Below are positions 12,401-23,780 of a DNA stretch of 64,000 nt, piece by piece. The first letter of the stretch is position 1. Each line of letters begins with the position of its first letter. The DNA comes from Moniliella sp. 'wahieum' (taxonomy: Eukaryota > Basidiomycota > Moniliellomycetes > Moniliellales > Moniliellaceae), in assembly GCA_003971905.1 (NCBI GenBank), contig RSEE01000037.1, positions 310,001-374,000 of the forward strand, read 5' to 3'. The notes beneath the pieces were generated by a model. It made no database searches. It was not told the DNA's origin and saw only the letters and a program-made list of their open reading frames with translations. The translations under genes and the position numbers were made by a program.

Positions 12401-14322
12401 AGGCGCTGATTGTGCGGGGGATCGAGACCAAAGACGGATCACGCTCCGCGTTGCTGATCAAGATTCACCACGGTGTGGCCGACGGACAAGGCCTGATTCA
12501 GTCGTACGGCGTAGCCCTCGAAGCGATGGCAACCGGGGCTAGCAAGGCAGAGGTGATGCGCAAGTACGAGACGCAGCCGGGCCAAAGTGCCTGGCAGTCG
12601 CGGTGTCAAGCCTTCACTGGGGGGTACGATGAAGCATGGTGTGCGCACCGTCAAGGGCTTGTACTTCCGCCGTCGCAAGGACTTTACCTACTCTGAACCC
12701 AAACACCGTGTCTACGGCCGCCGCTATGCTCACTCGCAAGGTATCTCCATGGCGGACATCAAGTTGGTCCGTGAAGCCTTTTCCCCGCCTGGGGAGCGGT
12801 ATACCTTGAACGACGTGGCATGCGCTGTGCTAAGCAAGGCTATGGCGCTCGCCGCCGCGCAAGCCAACCCGGACGGGAACGTCCCCAAGGACAAGCGGAT
12901 CCCCATCTTGGTGCCCATCAGTCTGCGTCGCCAGGGGGACTATTCACTGTCCAACTTGACCACCGGTGCGATTGCCTGGTTTGAGCTCAACCCAGCCTTG
13001 TCCGCCCAGCAGCGGTTGCAACAAGTCCACCAGGAGATGAACATCATCAAGAAATCTTATTTACCTCGGTGTGGTACGAGATGGTGGACATCATTGCGGC
13101 GCGGCGGGTGATGTTTGTGCCTTCCTACCCGGGTGGGCACGAATTCTTTGAAAAGGCCTACCGCGAGTACCAAGTCGCCACCAACGTTCCCGGCCCTCCC
13201 AAGCCGGTCCAGTTTGGCTCCCATGTAGCCAATCGCTACTTTGTTCTGCCTCCCTCGTCCCCGGGCAAGTCAGCGCTGGCGATTGGTATGATTTCGTATG
13301 CGGGCGAGTTTTCCGTTGCGGTCGCATGCGACGATGTGCCATCTCAGCGCAATTTGGCCCAGACCATTTGCAATATGTTCCATCAGTCGGCCCGGGACCT
13401 GGTTGCCCAGGCCAAGGAGTACATGGCACAAACTGGGCAGCACCAGCGGCAGCGGAAAGACCGACGGAAGCACCCCCCCGATGCGGGGTCGGGCGGAGCC
13501 CGAGACATTCGATCCGCATCCGGCCGCGCCAGGTCTTGCGTCCCCTCTGTACCCAGTCCGGGTCCTCGTTACGACTCGGGCCCAGGATCGGCGTCGCCGT
13601 ATGAGCCAGGCGTGGGCGAAAGGGGGGGGATCCCTGCGTTTGGACGACGAGTCCGCGCACGGCCTCAGTATGGCAGCAGTGTCGGTGATGCGCCCAGTTA
13701 TACCTTCTCCCCGTGTCGCCAGGCGCGAGTGAAGCGCAGTTCAGCGCCCACGCCGCTTCGCACTACAGCGCCGCTCCGTCGGCCGCCTACGCGCTGCGCC
13801 CCAATCAAGAACAGGATCATTCTCTCGCGGCGACCGACGAATCCGGCCGGCCTTTTGAAGATGACCCGCCCGAGGAGGAGGAGGACGACGAGGCTGACGA
13901 ATTTGCTGATGCTCGTTCGGAATCTTCGGTGCCCATCGACCCGCCCACTTCAGCCACTGTCTCTGCTCCGCTCGGACACGCCTCGTTGCCGACTTCGCCA
14001 CTGTCTCAACAGCAGTTCAACGGTATGTCTACTGTTTCTGGTGGACATCTGGCTGTCAACCCCGCGCATACCAGCCGCACTTCCCTACCTCCGTTGGCCA
14101 CCAGCGGGCCCTATACGCCCCGCACGCCTCAACGAACCCAGATCGCCCCGACGACTACCGTGCTTCTTCCCGGCTCATCCCCTCATGCGCACCTGGCCGC
14201 CGCTTGGGTATCCTGCGCCCATGGGCGTCTCTGCACCGCAGAGCCCCACCCAAACCAATGAGGAGCCAAGCCATCGCCGGGAGCCACAGTACCGCCGTGC
14301 TCCTGGACGCACGCGGTGGTAG
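9448..14322 (+). CDS. WS/DGAT-type O-acyltransferase with long disordered flanks
   Basis: The wax ester synthase/diacylglycerol acyltransferase fold is seen from about 11,690 to 13,430. It opens with TGVDQMFFLIED and continues past an intron (12272-12351, GTGAGT...CTAG). PLWEALIVRGIE and the catalytic HHGVADGQG (the family HHxxxDG) follow, near 12,465. The C-terminal WS/DGAT half has PISLRRQGDYS, TNVPGPPKPVQF and ISYAGEFSVAVACDD. Before the enzyme lie about 700 codons rich in Pro, Ser, Arg and acidic residues (ATG at 9448, MQQKDVSVPS); after it come about 300 similar codons to a TAG at 14320-14322. Frame breaks near 9745, 10745, 11010, 11530, 12620, 13055, 13700 and 14260 join continuous protein. 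The likely role is acyl transfer to an alcohol or diacylglycerol in storage lipid synthesis; the acceptor cannot be told. I see no convincing transmembrane helix. Confidence 0.82.
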
Positions 14323-14869
14323 CCCGATTCCTGATTGCTTTTCCTCGTATTTTTTGTGACCCGCTTTTCTCCTCGAGTGCCCTATCCACCTTATTCCTAA
14401 CGGCCCGTTTGGATGGCCTCCCTTCTGCTTGTTCTCATCGCCCCCCTGTTCCCACACGTTTTTTCCTCGTTGCTTCGTACTTGACCGACCCTCCACTTTC
14501 CCTTGACGTCATCCTTGTGGATGCTGTTGCACCTTTTATTTTCGTTGGCTCTCCTCTCCCTCCTCCCTCGTGACCAATCGGGACGATTCGCTCGTTCTGC
14601 TTCGATACCCATCCAGCTGGAATGCGCCTTGGAATCCTTTCCGCCGTCCCCGGTCGTTTCCCCTCTCCGTTGCTTGCACGCCCAACTCGTGCGCTTTGTT
14701 CTTTGCTGCTTTGTACCCTTCTGGGGTGTTTGCCTGTCAATCGTTTCTAATGCGCCCGTTTGTTTCTGGAAGTCTATCCACTGCTAGTCTCAGCTCTACG
14801 AGGGTCGTAGAAACGTGTCCCAACGAATCGTGGGCGTGAGGCATTCAGGCGGCCGCCAACTTTCTCGCA
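14323..14869. other. Convergent intergenic region
   Basis: Pyrimidine-rich on the plus strand and probably holding both 3' UTRs. No gene recognised. Confidence 0.5.
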
Positions 14870-16597
14870 TTACCAATCTTCACAATTTGGCGAGCGCCAG
14901 CTTGGGAGGGGGCTTGAGTTGGAGTGGTTCGACACCGAACCTGCATCGACCAAGTCAGGCGTCACACTCTCCAGCGTAGGTGCGCCCAACAAGCGCTGGC
15001 ACAGATGTACTTCTTCTTCTCGTAGCATTGTCAGAGCTCTGTGCACCCCCTTTTCACCGTACGACGACAGCGCATACAGTGCCGGCCGGCCTATCCCGAC
15101 CGCGGTCGCTCCCAAGGCCAGCGCCTTGAGTACGTCCGATCCCCGTCGGACCCCCCCATCGACAAAGAGACTGAACAGTGTGCCGTCCGCACGTGGTTCG
15201 CGTGGCTGAGCGGCGATCAGACCGCGCGCCTGTAACTGCGGTACAGCTTCCCGCCAACACCTCCAGCCCCGAGCGGGCATAGCTCAATTGGCGTCCTCCG
15301 TGGTTGGAAAATACCACGCCCGCCAGGCCCATCTCGGCCGCCTTGACCGCATCCTCCCACCGCCCCACCCCCTTGAGCACAAGCGGCAACGCCGTCTCGC
15401 CTTGCAGCCACGCAATCGTATCCCAGTTCAGCCCTGCATCAAACGCGCCGAGGCCCAAGGTGCCACCACCTTCATCTTCGTCGTCCTCTTCCCCATCAAC
15501 GAGGTTCTCCTCCTCTTCGTCTTCGTCTTCCTCCTCCTCCTCTTCTTCTTCTTCCTCCCCCTCAAACTGAATCCGCATTGATCCTTCTCGCCGGCCCGAC
15601 TGGGAGGTATCGACAGTAACAAAGACGGCCTTGGCGCCATGCTGCTCCGCCGAGCGCAGCCGCTCCAGGGTCTCCTCATGGTCCACCGACACGTACAACT
15701 GGAAAAATAGCGGTTGGGACGGCCTCACGCGTGCCTCGGCACATTCTTCAAACGACCGCGATGCCAGGGTGGATCATTTGCGGTACGCCCGCCCGACCGG
15801 CCGCGCGCGTAATGGCCATCTCGCCCTCGGGATGCCCCAGGGTACCCCACGCCGTCGCCGAGACATAGAGGGGCATACTACTGTTCTGACCGAGGATGCG
15901 ACACCGCGAGCTCACCCGCACCACATCCGTCAATACCCGCGGTCGGAACCACACCCGATCCCATACCGCCCCATTTTCCCGCACCGTCGCCTCGTCCTCG
16001 GCGCCAAAAAAGTAGTACCCACGCTTCGCGGCTCAGCACATGGTGAGCGACCACCTCAAAGTCGTGCAGGTTGAGCAACGTGCGCAGCGGGGGCAGCACG
16101 GCGGCCGGGGCAGGCGCGGGGTCGAGAGGCGGGCGAGGTCCTCATTGGCTTGCTCAGCGGGCGGCAGGACGGGGGGGGAGCGGGCAGGAGCCGAGGCTGG
16201 GTCCACCACGCCCATCCGTGCTTCGCGCGGTAACGTCTTCTCGATCGTCCCGGGCGGATGGAGGGCAGTGTAGATGCGGGTGGCGTCCTTTCCGGCATGC
16301 CGGACGATCGCTGCGGCGCCACCGGGGTGAGAGGCGAGGAAGGCAGTCATATCCCATGCCACGCCCTGCACCACCACCCAGCAGGAGGCGGTGGTGGTGG
16401 GCGGCTACGTCGGCGTAGGTCAGCATGCTCGCGGCTCGCTCATCGTCCAAGGTGCGAGGCAGGGCTGGGGCACACGCGGCGCGAGCAACGGGAAAGAAGG
16501 TGGGCACGTGGGGCCTGGTGGGGCACAAGTCCGAGCGGGGACCGAATCCGAACGGGACGCAGGCGGGGGCGAAGCGGCGATCGCCGCGTGCGAGCAT
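14870..16597 (-). CDS. Flavocytochrome b2-like L-lactate (2-hydroxy acid) dehydrogenase
   Basis: Oxidises L-lactate or a related 2-hydroxy acid and passes electrons through FMN and heme b to cytochrome c. ATG at 16597 starts an Arg-rich leader (MLARGDRRFAPACVPFG) that could target mitochondria. A cytochrome b5 domain follows, with CWVVVQGVAWDMTAFLASHPGG (heme-ligand HPGG). The FMN domain begins LNLHDFEVVAHHVLS and includes FFQLYVSVD, AVFVTVDTSQSGRREG, LVLKGV, SNHGGRQ (catalytic His codon near 15300) and VDGGVRRGSDVLKALALGA. It closes with LLGAPTLESVTPDLVDA. The variable loop between TVD...QSGRREG and LNWDTIAWLQ is replaced by a run of about 30 Glu/Asp residues. Frame breaks occur near 16385, 16040, 16010, 15760, 15270 and 15250. 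All catalytic motifs are present, so I regard the gene as functional. Confidence 0.87.
15470..15565 (-). repeat. Glu/Asp-coding GAA/GAG/GAC run inside the b2-like gene
   Basis: Purine-rich on the coding strand. It encodes about 30 acidic residues in a 35-residue window at the position of the hypervariable, protease-sensitive loop of flavocytochrome b2. Confidence 0.85.
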
Positions 16598-16773
16598 CAC
16601 TGGTGGGTGGCCGGTGACTGTGGGGGCGAAGTACGAAGATTGAATTGATGATTAATCGATTAGTGAGTGATTAGTGATCGATGATCGATGATCCTTTTAA
16701 AGACCCACATTGGGCCGGCACGCCGGCACGTGACCACCATCGCATCGAGCGGTTCTCTGATAGACACACGCTG

Positions 16774-16784
16774 CTAGTATATAT
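16774..16784 (-). promoter_or_regulatory. Possible TATA element for the b2-like gene
   Basis: A TATATATAC-like sequence about 180 bases upstream of the minus-strand ATG at 16597. The call rests only on sequence and position. Confidence 0.3.
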
Positions 16785-19300
16785 ACCGCCAACAAGGCGA
16801 CAGTGCCCCTTTTTGGCATAGAGCTAGAGAGATGATCTTTCCCGCGTCTGCCACCACGATTCTAGAAGAGAGGAACGGGAGTGAGATGAGATCTGAGAAT
16901 GGCCAAAGCAAAAACGCACCCACTGCAGTAAATGGTGATGACCTGTGCCAACACATGATTGAACCTCCGAAACTCTTCCCCCCCCCCAGACTGTGCTGGG
17001 CCAGGCTGGGCCCCACGTCTCCGTCCACTGCTGGAATCCCCAGTCCCAATCCCGTATGTAGAGCACACCCACTTTTCTGCAATCGGGTCGAAGAGTTGGG
17101 TGCGACAAGAAAACGGCAAATACCAAGGACGCACACAAGAACCTTTAATTCTTCGCCTTGGTCACGGCGACTGACTCGCTGAGATAAACTATGCCACCAA
17201 AAGAGAGCCAGAATACCATAGTTTGGCTAATCTCGCCCCATTTCCAATTTCTTCGTCCGAGCGTATCACTCTTTCTATGTTTCTTCCACTTCGCACCATA
17301 GCAAGAGCATATGACAGCCAACAAGAAAATGGATAGGCACTGTGAAACGAATTAACTGTGGTATCTATCTTTCGAGGCGGTTTATTGTTCGTTCATATGT
17401 CCACCGCGCTCATTTAAGTATCCACGTGAGCTACATCCAACTCGAAAGCGAATGGCAGGGTCCAGAGCGTTCTGACCTGGTGGCGAGACTCCACTGGTTT
17501 AGTTTGGCACAAACATGCAGCACACGCCGGATGAGCGAGATAAACGGAGCGTTTCTTTGTCCATGCCTTGCCTTTCTTGCACATGCTATGAATACAGAAA
17601 CGGGGGAGTCTCAATGTGCCTGTGTATGTTTTGTTCAAGTTCCAATACAGAGAGACCGTCGGTTTGCAACGGTGCAGGTGAGAGGCACATCGTTTCTGGC
17701 TGCACCGCTCACCGCTCACAGCACTCATCACAGGCTTCTTCGAGAAGTGGGGATACCCGCTACGCAGAAGCAGTTCCCTTGTGTGAGTTGTGGGAAATCC
17801 TACTATAGGAAGTTGAACCTTTTGCCCAGGGGGGGTGTTAACGAAAAGACGTGATGCACATGCTTGTCAAAGTTTTGAGATCCACAGTGGAATAATAGGT
17901 GTTGGCCGCTGCTTTGACTGCGATGTGTTTGAGTTATAGTCCACCATCTTGATCCCACAACCCACCGCTTTGCACACCACACACCGCACCTCTCTGTGGA
18001 CTAAGGTACTGAGTACTGAGGGGACTCACTGAGTTGGTGACGGTTTTAAATTAATTAAACGTTTAAATGTGGAGGTGATAAACATAAGCACGAGCTGTGG
18101 GAACATGCCTTTAGGCCATGGGCAGATCAGACCGTTGACGATCAAAGTGGGGGCCCTTACGGGCCTCGATCCCCAACGTCCTCAGAATTGTTGCTATCGC
18201 AATAGTAAGGGAGACATCATTGTCTAATGTTTTCTCAGCGCGGCCTCGACAGGGAGCTCAGCGCTGGCTTCGCGGAACATCAGTGCATTTGTGGACTTAA
18301 CTGCAAGCTTGTGATGGCGGCGAAATTGAGACAGCCGAGACAGGCAACAGCAGTCCACACTGCCCCGTGCAGCGGGTCGGTCGGGGCCGGAGCCCCGCAT
18401 GAAATAGGCGGCGGTGTGTTGATCCGGAATGATTAATGGCCGGCGCTCTGGATCTGAGCCGACTTGGGGGGTGGGGACATGGGGTATAGGTTCGGTACAT
18501 GTGCTCCCTAGTGACACTAGTGACAAGTACAGGGCATCACTTACTAGTTGCTTTTGCGCCTGTCCCACCCCGCCGCAGGGAGAAGCGAGATGCTTGAAGA
18601 GGAAAACAAAAGATGGAGCAGACCTGCCGAACACGGAGAGGCTGAGGAAACCCAGGGGAGAGGCTGAGAGGTGCTGTCGGAGCGTTGGAATTGCCTGGGT
18701 TAGGCACAGGCTGAGTTGCTGACAGATAAGTTTTGTCGACTGGGGTATGACCGCTGGGCTCGGGCTGAGCACTCGGCCCAAGTGTCGCACGGCCTGGTCG
18801 ATGATTGATCGACGACCGCACTTGCCGACGAGAGCCGGGGCAGGCCGAGGTAGGCCGGGGCTAGTCGGCTGAGCTTCAAAGCGCCTATAGGTTCAAGCAC
18901 TAGCGTCAAGGCTTCAAGCTTCAGGACTCCCGCCTCCTGTAGGACAGCCGCCGCGGGCGCTACAAGGCGGTGGACGACGGCCGAGGGTGTTGGGCGGTTG
19001 AGGCGCATTGGCCCGAGGCCTGAGGGAGATCTGAGAGGAAACTGACGTCTACTGCGTCTACTAGTCTGCTGCCCTCTCGTCCCCGCACGGGCCAGCCACA
19101 GCACATAAATTCAATAGCAGAGAGACTGGGGCAGCTGCCGCAACACCCCACACGAGGAAAAAGCGGCTCAGTGGAGCCAAGGCGCGGGGGATGTTGATGA
19201 TGATAGATAGTACTGAGTACTGAATCGAGCTGTGCCAGAGGGGGCTGGTATGTATTGGATCGTCCGTGCCAATGCCGTGCCAGCCAAGGCCAGACCATCG

Positions 19301-19330
19301 ACCAGACCAGACCAGACCAGACCAGACCAG
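19301..19330. repeat. Tandem pentamer (ACCAG)6
   Basis: Six perfect copies, about 380 bases before the glycogen phosphorylase ATG. Confidence 0.9.
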
Positions 19331-19706
19331 GCCACCTAGGCCACGCACGGCGCAAGAGACAGGCACCAACCTCTTGCCTCTCTCTCGCCTCAGGCCACAC
19401 CCACCCCAGGCCGCATGGGGCCACTGGACCGGCCGTGTATAGTCCCAACGCCTGTCTGTGGCGAAAACACATCACACTAGTCACTATAGTCACAGTAGTC
19501 ACGGGCTCAGTGCTCTGTTCTATATCACCCGCTTCCCATTGCCCCCTCATATATACCACCCGTATATTCCTCCCGCCAAGCTACCCTCTTGCAACCCACA
19601 GGCCCATCCCCTCCCCGCAAGGCGTACGTTTCGTCTCTCTCTCTTTTTTCCTTCCCCACTCCACTCACTCACCTGCTTTCCTCCCTCCCCGCCAGCCCAC
19701 CACATC

Positions 19707-22376
19707 ATGAGCGACTACGATGACGACTATGTCCCCCCCCCGCCCCTGTCGCCGCGTCGGCGCAACTCGGCGTTCACGTTGGACCAACTCCAGCACTTTG
19801 ACGCCGAGATCCCCGAGAAGGCCAAGCAGGTATGGAGCAAGTTCTCGCACCTCGAGCGCTTCGACGTGCTTCGTCACTCGCCCGAGGAGGTGAGCAAGAG
19901 CGAGCAGCACCTCATTGCCGGTCGGCGCGATGCGTTCCAGCGCGAGTTTGTCAAGCACATTGAGACCCAACTTGGCCGCAACATGTACAACTGTGACAAC
20001 CTGGTGCCTACCAAGCTGCCAGCGCCGCCGTGCGCAACGCCGTGACCATCGATTGGGCTAACACCCAGCAGCGGCAAGCGCTCGAGAACAACAAGCGGAT
20101 TTACTACCTCAGTCTCGAGTTCCTTATGGGCCGTGCTCTGGACAATGCCTTGAGCAACCATGGCGCTCGTGGTACTGTCGACAACGCTCTGCAGGACCTT
20201 GGGCGGGCCTGGAAGATGTGCTGGAGCAGGAGGACGATGCGGGTCTGGGAAATGGCGGTCTGGGCCGTTTGGCGGCTGCTTTGTTGACTCGCTCAGTAGT
20301 CGCAACTACAACGGATGGGGATATGGCCTCAACTACCAGTACGGTATCTTCCGCCAGTCCATTATCGATGGCTTCCAGGTCGAGAAGCCGGACAACTGGC
20401 TCAAGAATGGATCGGCATGGGAGATTGGTGCCGAGAGCTCGAGATTCCCGTCCGCTTCTATGGTCGCGTGCTGGATGAGGTGGACCCCGAACGGGCAAGG
20501 TCAAGAAGGTGTGGGAAGGGGGAAATGTGGTGCTCGCCATGGCCGTCGACTTCCCATCCCGGGTTACCACCCCCAACTGCAACAACCTTCGTCTCTGGCA
20601 AGCGCGTCCCACGCCCGAAAAGGAATTCGACTTTGCCGAATTCAACGCGGGAGACTATGCCAAGGCTGTGTCGGCGCTGCAGGGGGCCGAGGCTATCACC
20701 GACGTGCTACCCCAATGACAACTTTGCTGTGGGCAAGGAACTTCGTTTGACCCAGCAATACTGGGTCTGTGCCTCGATCCATGACATTATTTCCCGCTTC
20801 CGCAAGCATGGACACGATTGGTCTGAGATGCGATACATTGCGAGCAGATACGACACGCATCCTACCTTGGCTGTGGTGGAATTGCAGCGCGTGCTGATTG
20901 ACGAGCATGGGCTGGAATGGGACGAGGCATGGGACATTGTGCGCAACGTATTGCTACACCAACCACACGGTGATGCAAGAGGCGCTGGAGAAGTGGCCGC
21001 TGGACCTGGTGGAGCGTCTGTTGCCGCGCCACATGCAGATTATCTTTGACATCAACTACTACTTCCTCCAAGAGGTGGCCAAGAAGTTCCCTGGCTCGGA
21101 GCAGATGCTGCGTGATTGCTCGATCATTGAAGAGGGCGACAACCGTCAAGTCCGCATGGCCTACCTGGCTGTCATTGCTAGCCACAAGGTTAATGGCGTT
21201 GCCGAGCTGCATTCGCAGCTGGTCAAGACGGATCTCTTCCCGCAGTTTGTCAAGTTCTTTGGCGACGATCACTTTACCAATGTGACCAACGGTGTGACGC
21301 CGCGTCGTTGGCTTCAAGTCGCCAACCCCAAGTTGGCAGACCTGATTGGCAAGACGCTCAATGACCCCGAGCACAAGTTTTGCTCAGCCTGCCCGACTTG
21401 AGAAAACTTGACAAGTACGCCAACGATCTCAAATTCCTCAAGAAGTGGGATGCCGTCAAGCAGCACAACAAGAAGCGTCTCGGCGTCTCGTGTTTGAAAC
21501 GACCGGAGTCATTCTGTCCAACAATGCATTGTATGATGTGCAAGTGAAGCGCATCCACGAGTACAAGCGCCAGCAGCTCAACATCTTTGCTGTCATTTGG
21601 CGCTACCTCGAGATCAAGGAACTGCTCCGCCAGGGGCTGTCTACGGAAGAGATTGGTCTCAAGCATTTCATTCCCAAAGCCGCATTATTGGTGGCAAGGC
21701 GGCCCCGGGTTACTACATGGCCAAGACGGTGATTCACTGATCAATGCCGTCGCCGACGTGGTCAACAATGACGAAGACATTGACGATCTGCTCAAGGTGG
21801 CCTTTGTTCCGGACTACAATGTGTCCAAAGCCGAGGTTTTGTGCCCTGGCTCGGACTTGAGCAACCACATCTCCACCGCCGGTACCGAGGGATCGGGCAC
21901 ATCCAACATGAAGTTTGCTTTGAACGGCGGCTTGATTTTGGGTACGCTTGATGGCGCCAACGTTGAGATCAAGCGCGAGATTGGCGAGGAGAACATCTTC
22001 ATCTTTGGTGTCACAGCGGACCAGGTGCCGGGCATCGCAGCCAAAACAGCCATGGCGTCAACCTGCCCACGTCGCTGCTCAAGGTGTTCAACGCGATCGA
22101 CTCGGGCATGTTTGGTCCGGCCGATAACTTCCGTCCGCTGCTCGACTCGACGCGTTTCCATGGGGACTACTACTTGGTCGCCACTGACTTTGACCTGTTC
22201 CTCGAGGCCCATCGCAAGGTCGAGGCGGCCTATGGCCGTGGACCCGGTTCGGAGGAGTACTTGCGCAACTGGGTGTCCAAGTCGGTGCACACCACGGCCA
22301 ACATGGGTACTTCTCTTCGGATCGCGCGGTGGACGACTACGCCAAAAACATTTGGGGAATCGAGCCGCGCTTCTGA
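19707..22376 (+). CDS. GPH1: Glycogen phosphorylase
   Basis: Releases glucose-1-phosphate from glycogen in the cytosol using pyridoxal phosphate. ATG at 19707 ([20 protein letters not shown]) and TGA at 22374-22376 give about 890 codons, the normal size, with no intron needed. Landmarks in order are [101 protein letters not shown] and the PLP-lysine segment [17 protein letters not shown] (Lys codon 21911-21913). The end is [16 protein letters not shown]. Frame breaks lie near 20008, 20285, 20430, 20500, 20570, 20705, 20950, 21385, 21480, 21690 and 22040; several are a base lost from a run, such as CTTTG for CTTTTG near 20281. The N-terminus has RRRNS (Ser21), a fit to the cAMP-dependent kinase consensus. 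Confidence 0.95.
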
Positions 22377-22863
22377 GCCCTCCCATCCATGCAAACATCC
22401 TAACAGGACATGCATTTATTCCCACGTCGGAGAAAGCCCCTCCTGCGTTGCATGGTTACACTTCAATCCTTTTTCATGCTCTTCTCTTCCTGTCTTTTTT
22501 CCTGCCCCTCTGCCCCCCTCTCTCTTATCGATGTACTCCATTCTACACCCTTTAAGAAGATGCTCTATACCTGATCTGCAACTGCCTTTTTGCGTGGGAA
22601 GGAGCGAGCTACATATCGTCGAGTGGTCCCGTCCTCGCAACCTATAGTCGATGAGTTGTGATGATGATGCTGGTGTTTTTTGAAGCTGATTCAATCTCTT
22701 GAAGTCGAAGTCGAAGATTACATTGCTGCTATCATCGCGGCCCGTTACGAGGAATGAATAGCCTAGTGAGCGACATCGTTTGCGACGGTTGGAGTAGGTC
22801 TGAGTTTCGAGGCGTCCAAGGTCCGACATAACGAAGATACAACCAACATGATTTACGCCATTG
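22377..22863. other. Intergenic, probably 3' UTR of glycogen phosphorylase
   Basis: T/C-rich at first. No gene recognised. Confidence 0.5.
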
Positions 22864-22967
22864 CCTCTCTTAGCTCAGTTGGAAGAGCGTCAGATTGTAA
22901 TTGGTGTTAAATTGGCTTGAACTACTTCAAGCTCTGAATGTCCTGGGTTCGACTCCCAGAGGGGAGA
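22864..22967 (+). tRNA. tRNA-Tyr (GTA) with intron
   Basis: A cloverleaf folds with D stem GCTC/GAGC, anticodon stem TCAGA/TCTGA, loop TTGTAAC with anticodon GTA, and T arm CTGGG-TTCGACT-CCCAG. A 31-base intron (22901-22931) sits one base 3' of the anticodon, the canonical place; tRNA-Tyr genes of fungi usually have one. The acceptor stem (22864-22870 with 22960-22966) pairs apart from one mismatch at the second pair, which may be a base-call error. A T run follows shortly after. Confidence 0.88.
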
Positions 22968-23780
22968 ACCTTTTTGGCGCAAAACGGGCGTGACGCGCCA
23001 CGAGTATGCCTTGGCCAGGCGGAGGGCGTCGTGTCGTAAGCGGCACCTGGTAGAGCATGCTACTCTAGTCCTTCATTCTTCCTCTGCATTCCCACTCTCC
23101 CCGCCCCGTCGTGGGATGCGTACACGTTCCATTGTTGCCCCCTATACGCTTCGTTGGCACCTCTTTTCGCAACCACACTGTGGCATTCCCAGCCACGGTC
23201 CGCATTCCTTCCCACTCGGCCCACAACAGCCCACCGCAAGCAGGCTAAGGGGGGAAAGGAGGAAGAGAAGGAGGCAGGGAGGGAGAAGAGAGAAGGGTGG
23301 GGGGTGCGATGGGCGATGGGGAGTGCCAATAGCAAAAACAAAATGGGCCCAAGGGTGGGGGACCTTCAGGAAAGATTTGATCGACGTGAGACGTGAGAGG
23401 GAGGTCAAAGGGAGATATGAGGGAGAAACAGGAGAGATAAAGGGTGATAATGGACTCAAGGGGGAGTTTTCGGCGAGGCCCCGGGAGAGCAAGCCACCCC
23501 GGGAACTCAGGACATGACAACAGACAGGAATGTGGGAAAGATATATGGCTCAACGAGGTGAGATGTTGGAGAAAAGACAAACGATGTAGGGGTAAGGATG
23601 TCTAGGTGGGGTATACCAACGGTGCGGGAAAGGCGGGGGAAGGGGATGAAAGCATACACCGTCATGTCCAGGAGCGATTCCATCCCCATACAATGCGGAT
23701 CGTAAAACAAAGTTCGGCACCCGATGGAAAGCTGGAGAGGCGAGTGCACACCACGCTGCTGCATTTTTATCCTTCAGCCG
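22968..23780. other. Intergenic, purine-rich
   Basis: A G/A-rich tract at 23245-23480 resembles a 3' flanking region of the minus-strand DBF4 gene. No gene recognised. Confidence 0.45.

Larger units (their letters stand above)
16598..19706. other. Long divergent intergenic region without a supported gene
   Basis: It separates the b2-like and glycogen phosphorylase starts. GTGATCGATGATCGATGATC-type repeats lie at 16655-16692 and a TATATATA element near 16774-16784, suitable for the minus-strand gene. The stretch at about 17,150-18,250 is more AT-rich than its surroundings. An ACCAG array (19301-19330) and TAGTCAC repeats (19478-19502) precede the phosphorylase. Frames of up to 188 codons exist but none resembles a known protein. 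An unrecognised lineage-specific or RNA gene cannot be excluded. Confidence 0.45.

Noticed and set aside
18120-18220. tRNA-like sequence (CTCGATCCCC)
   Set aside because: No D arm, anticodon stem or acceptor pairing could be built on either strand.
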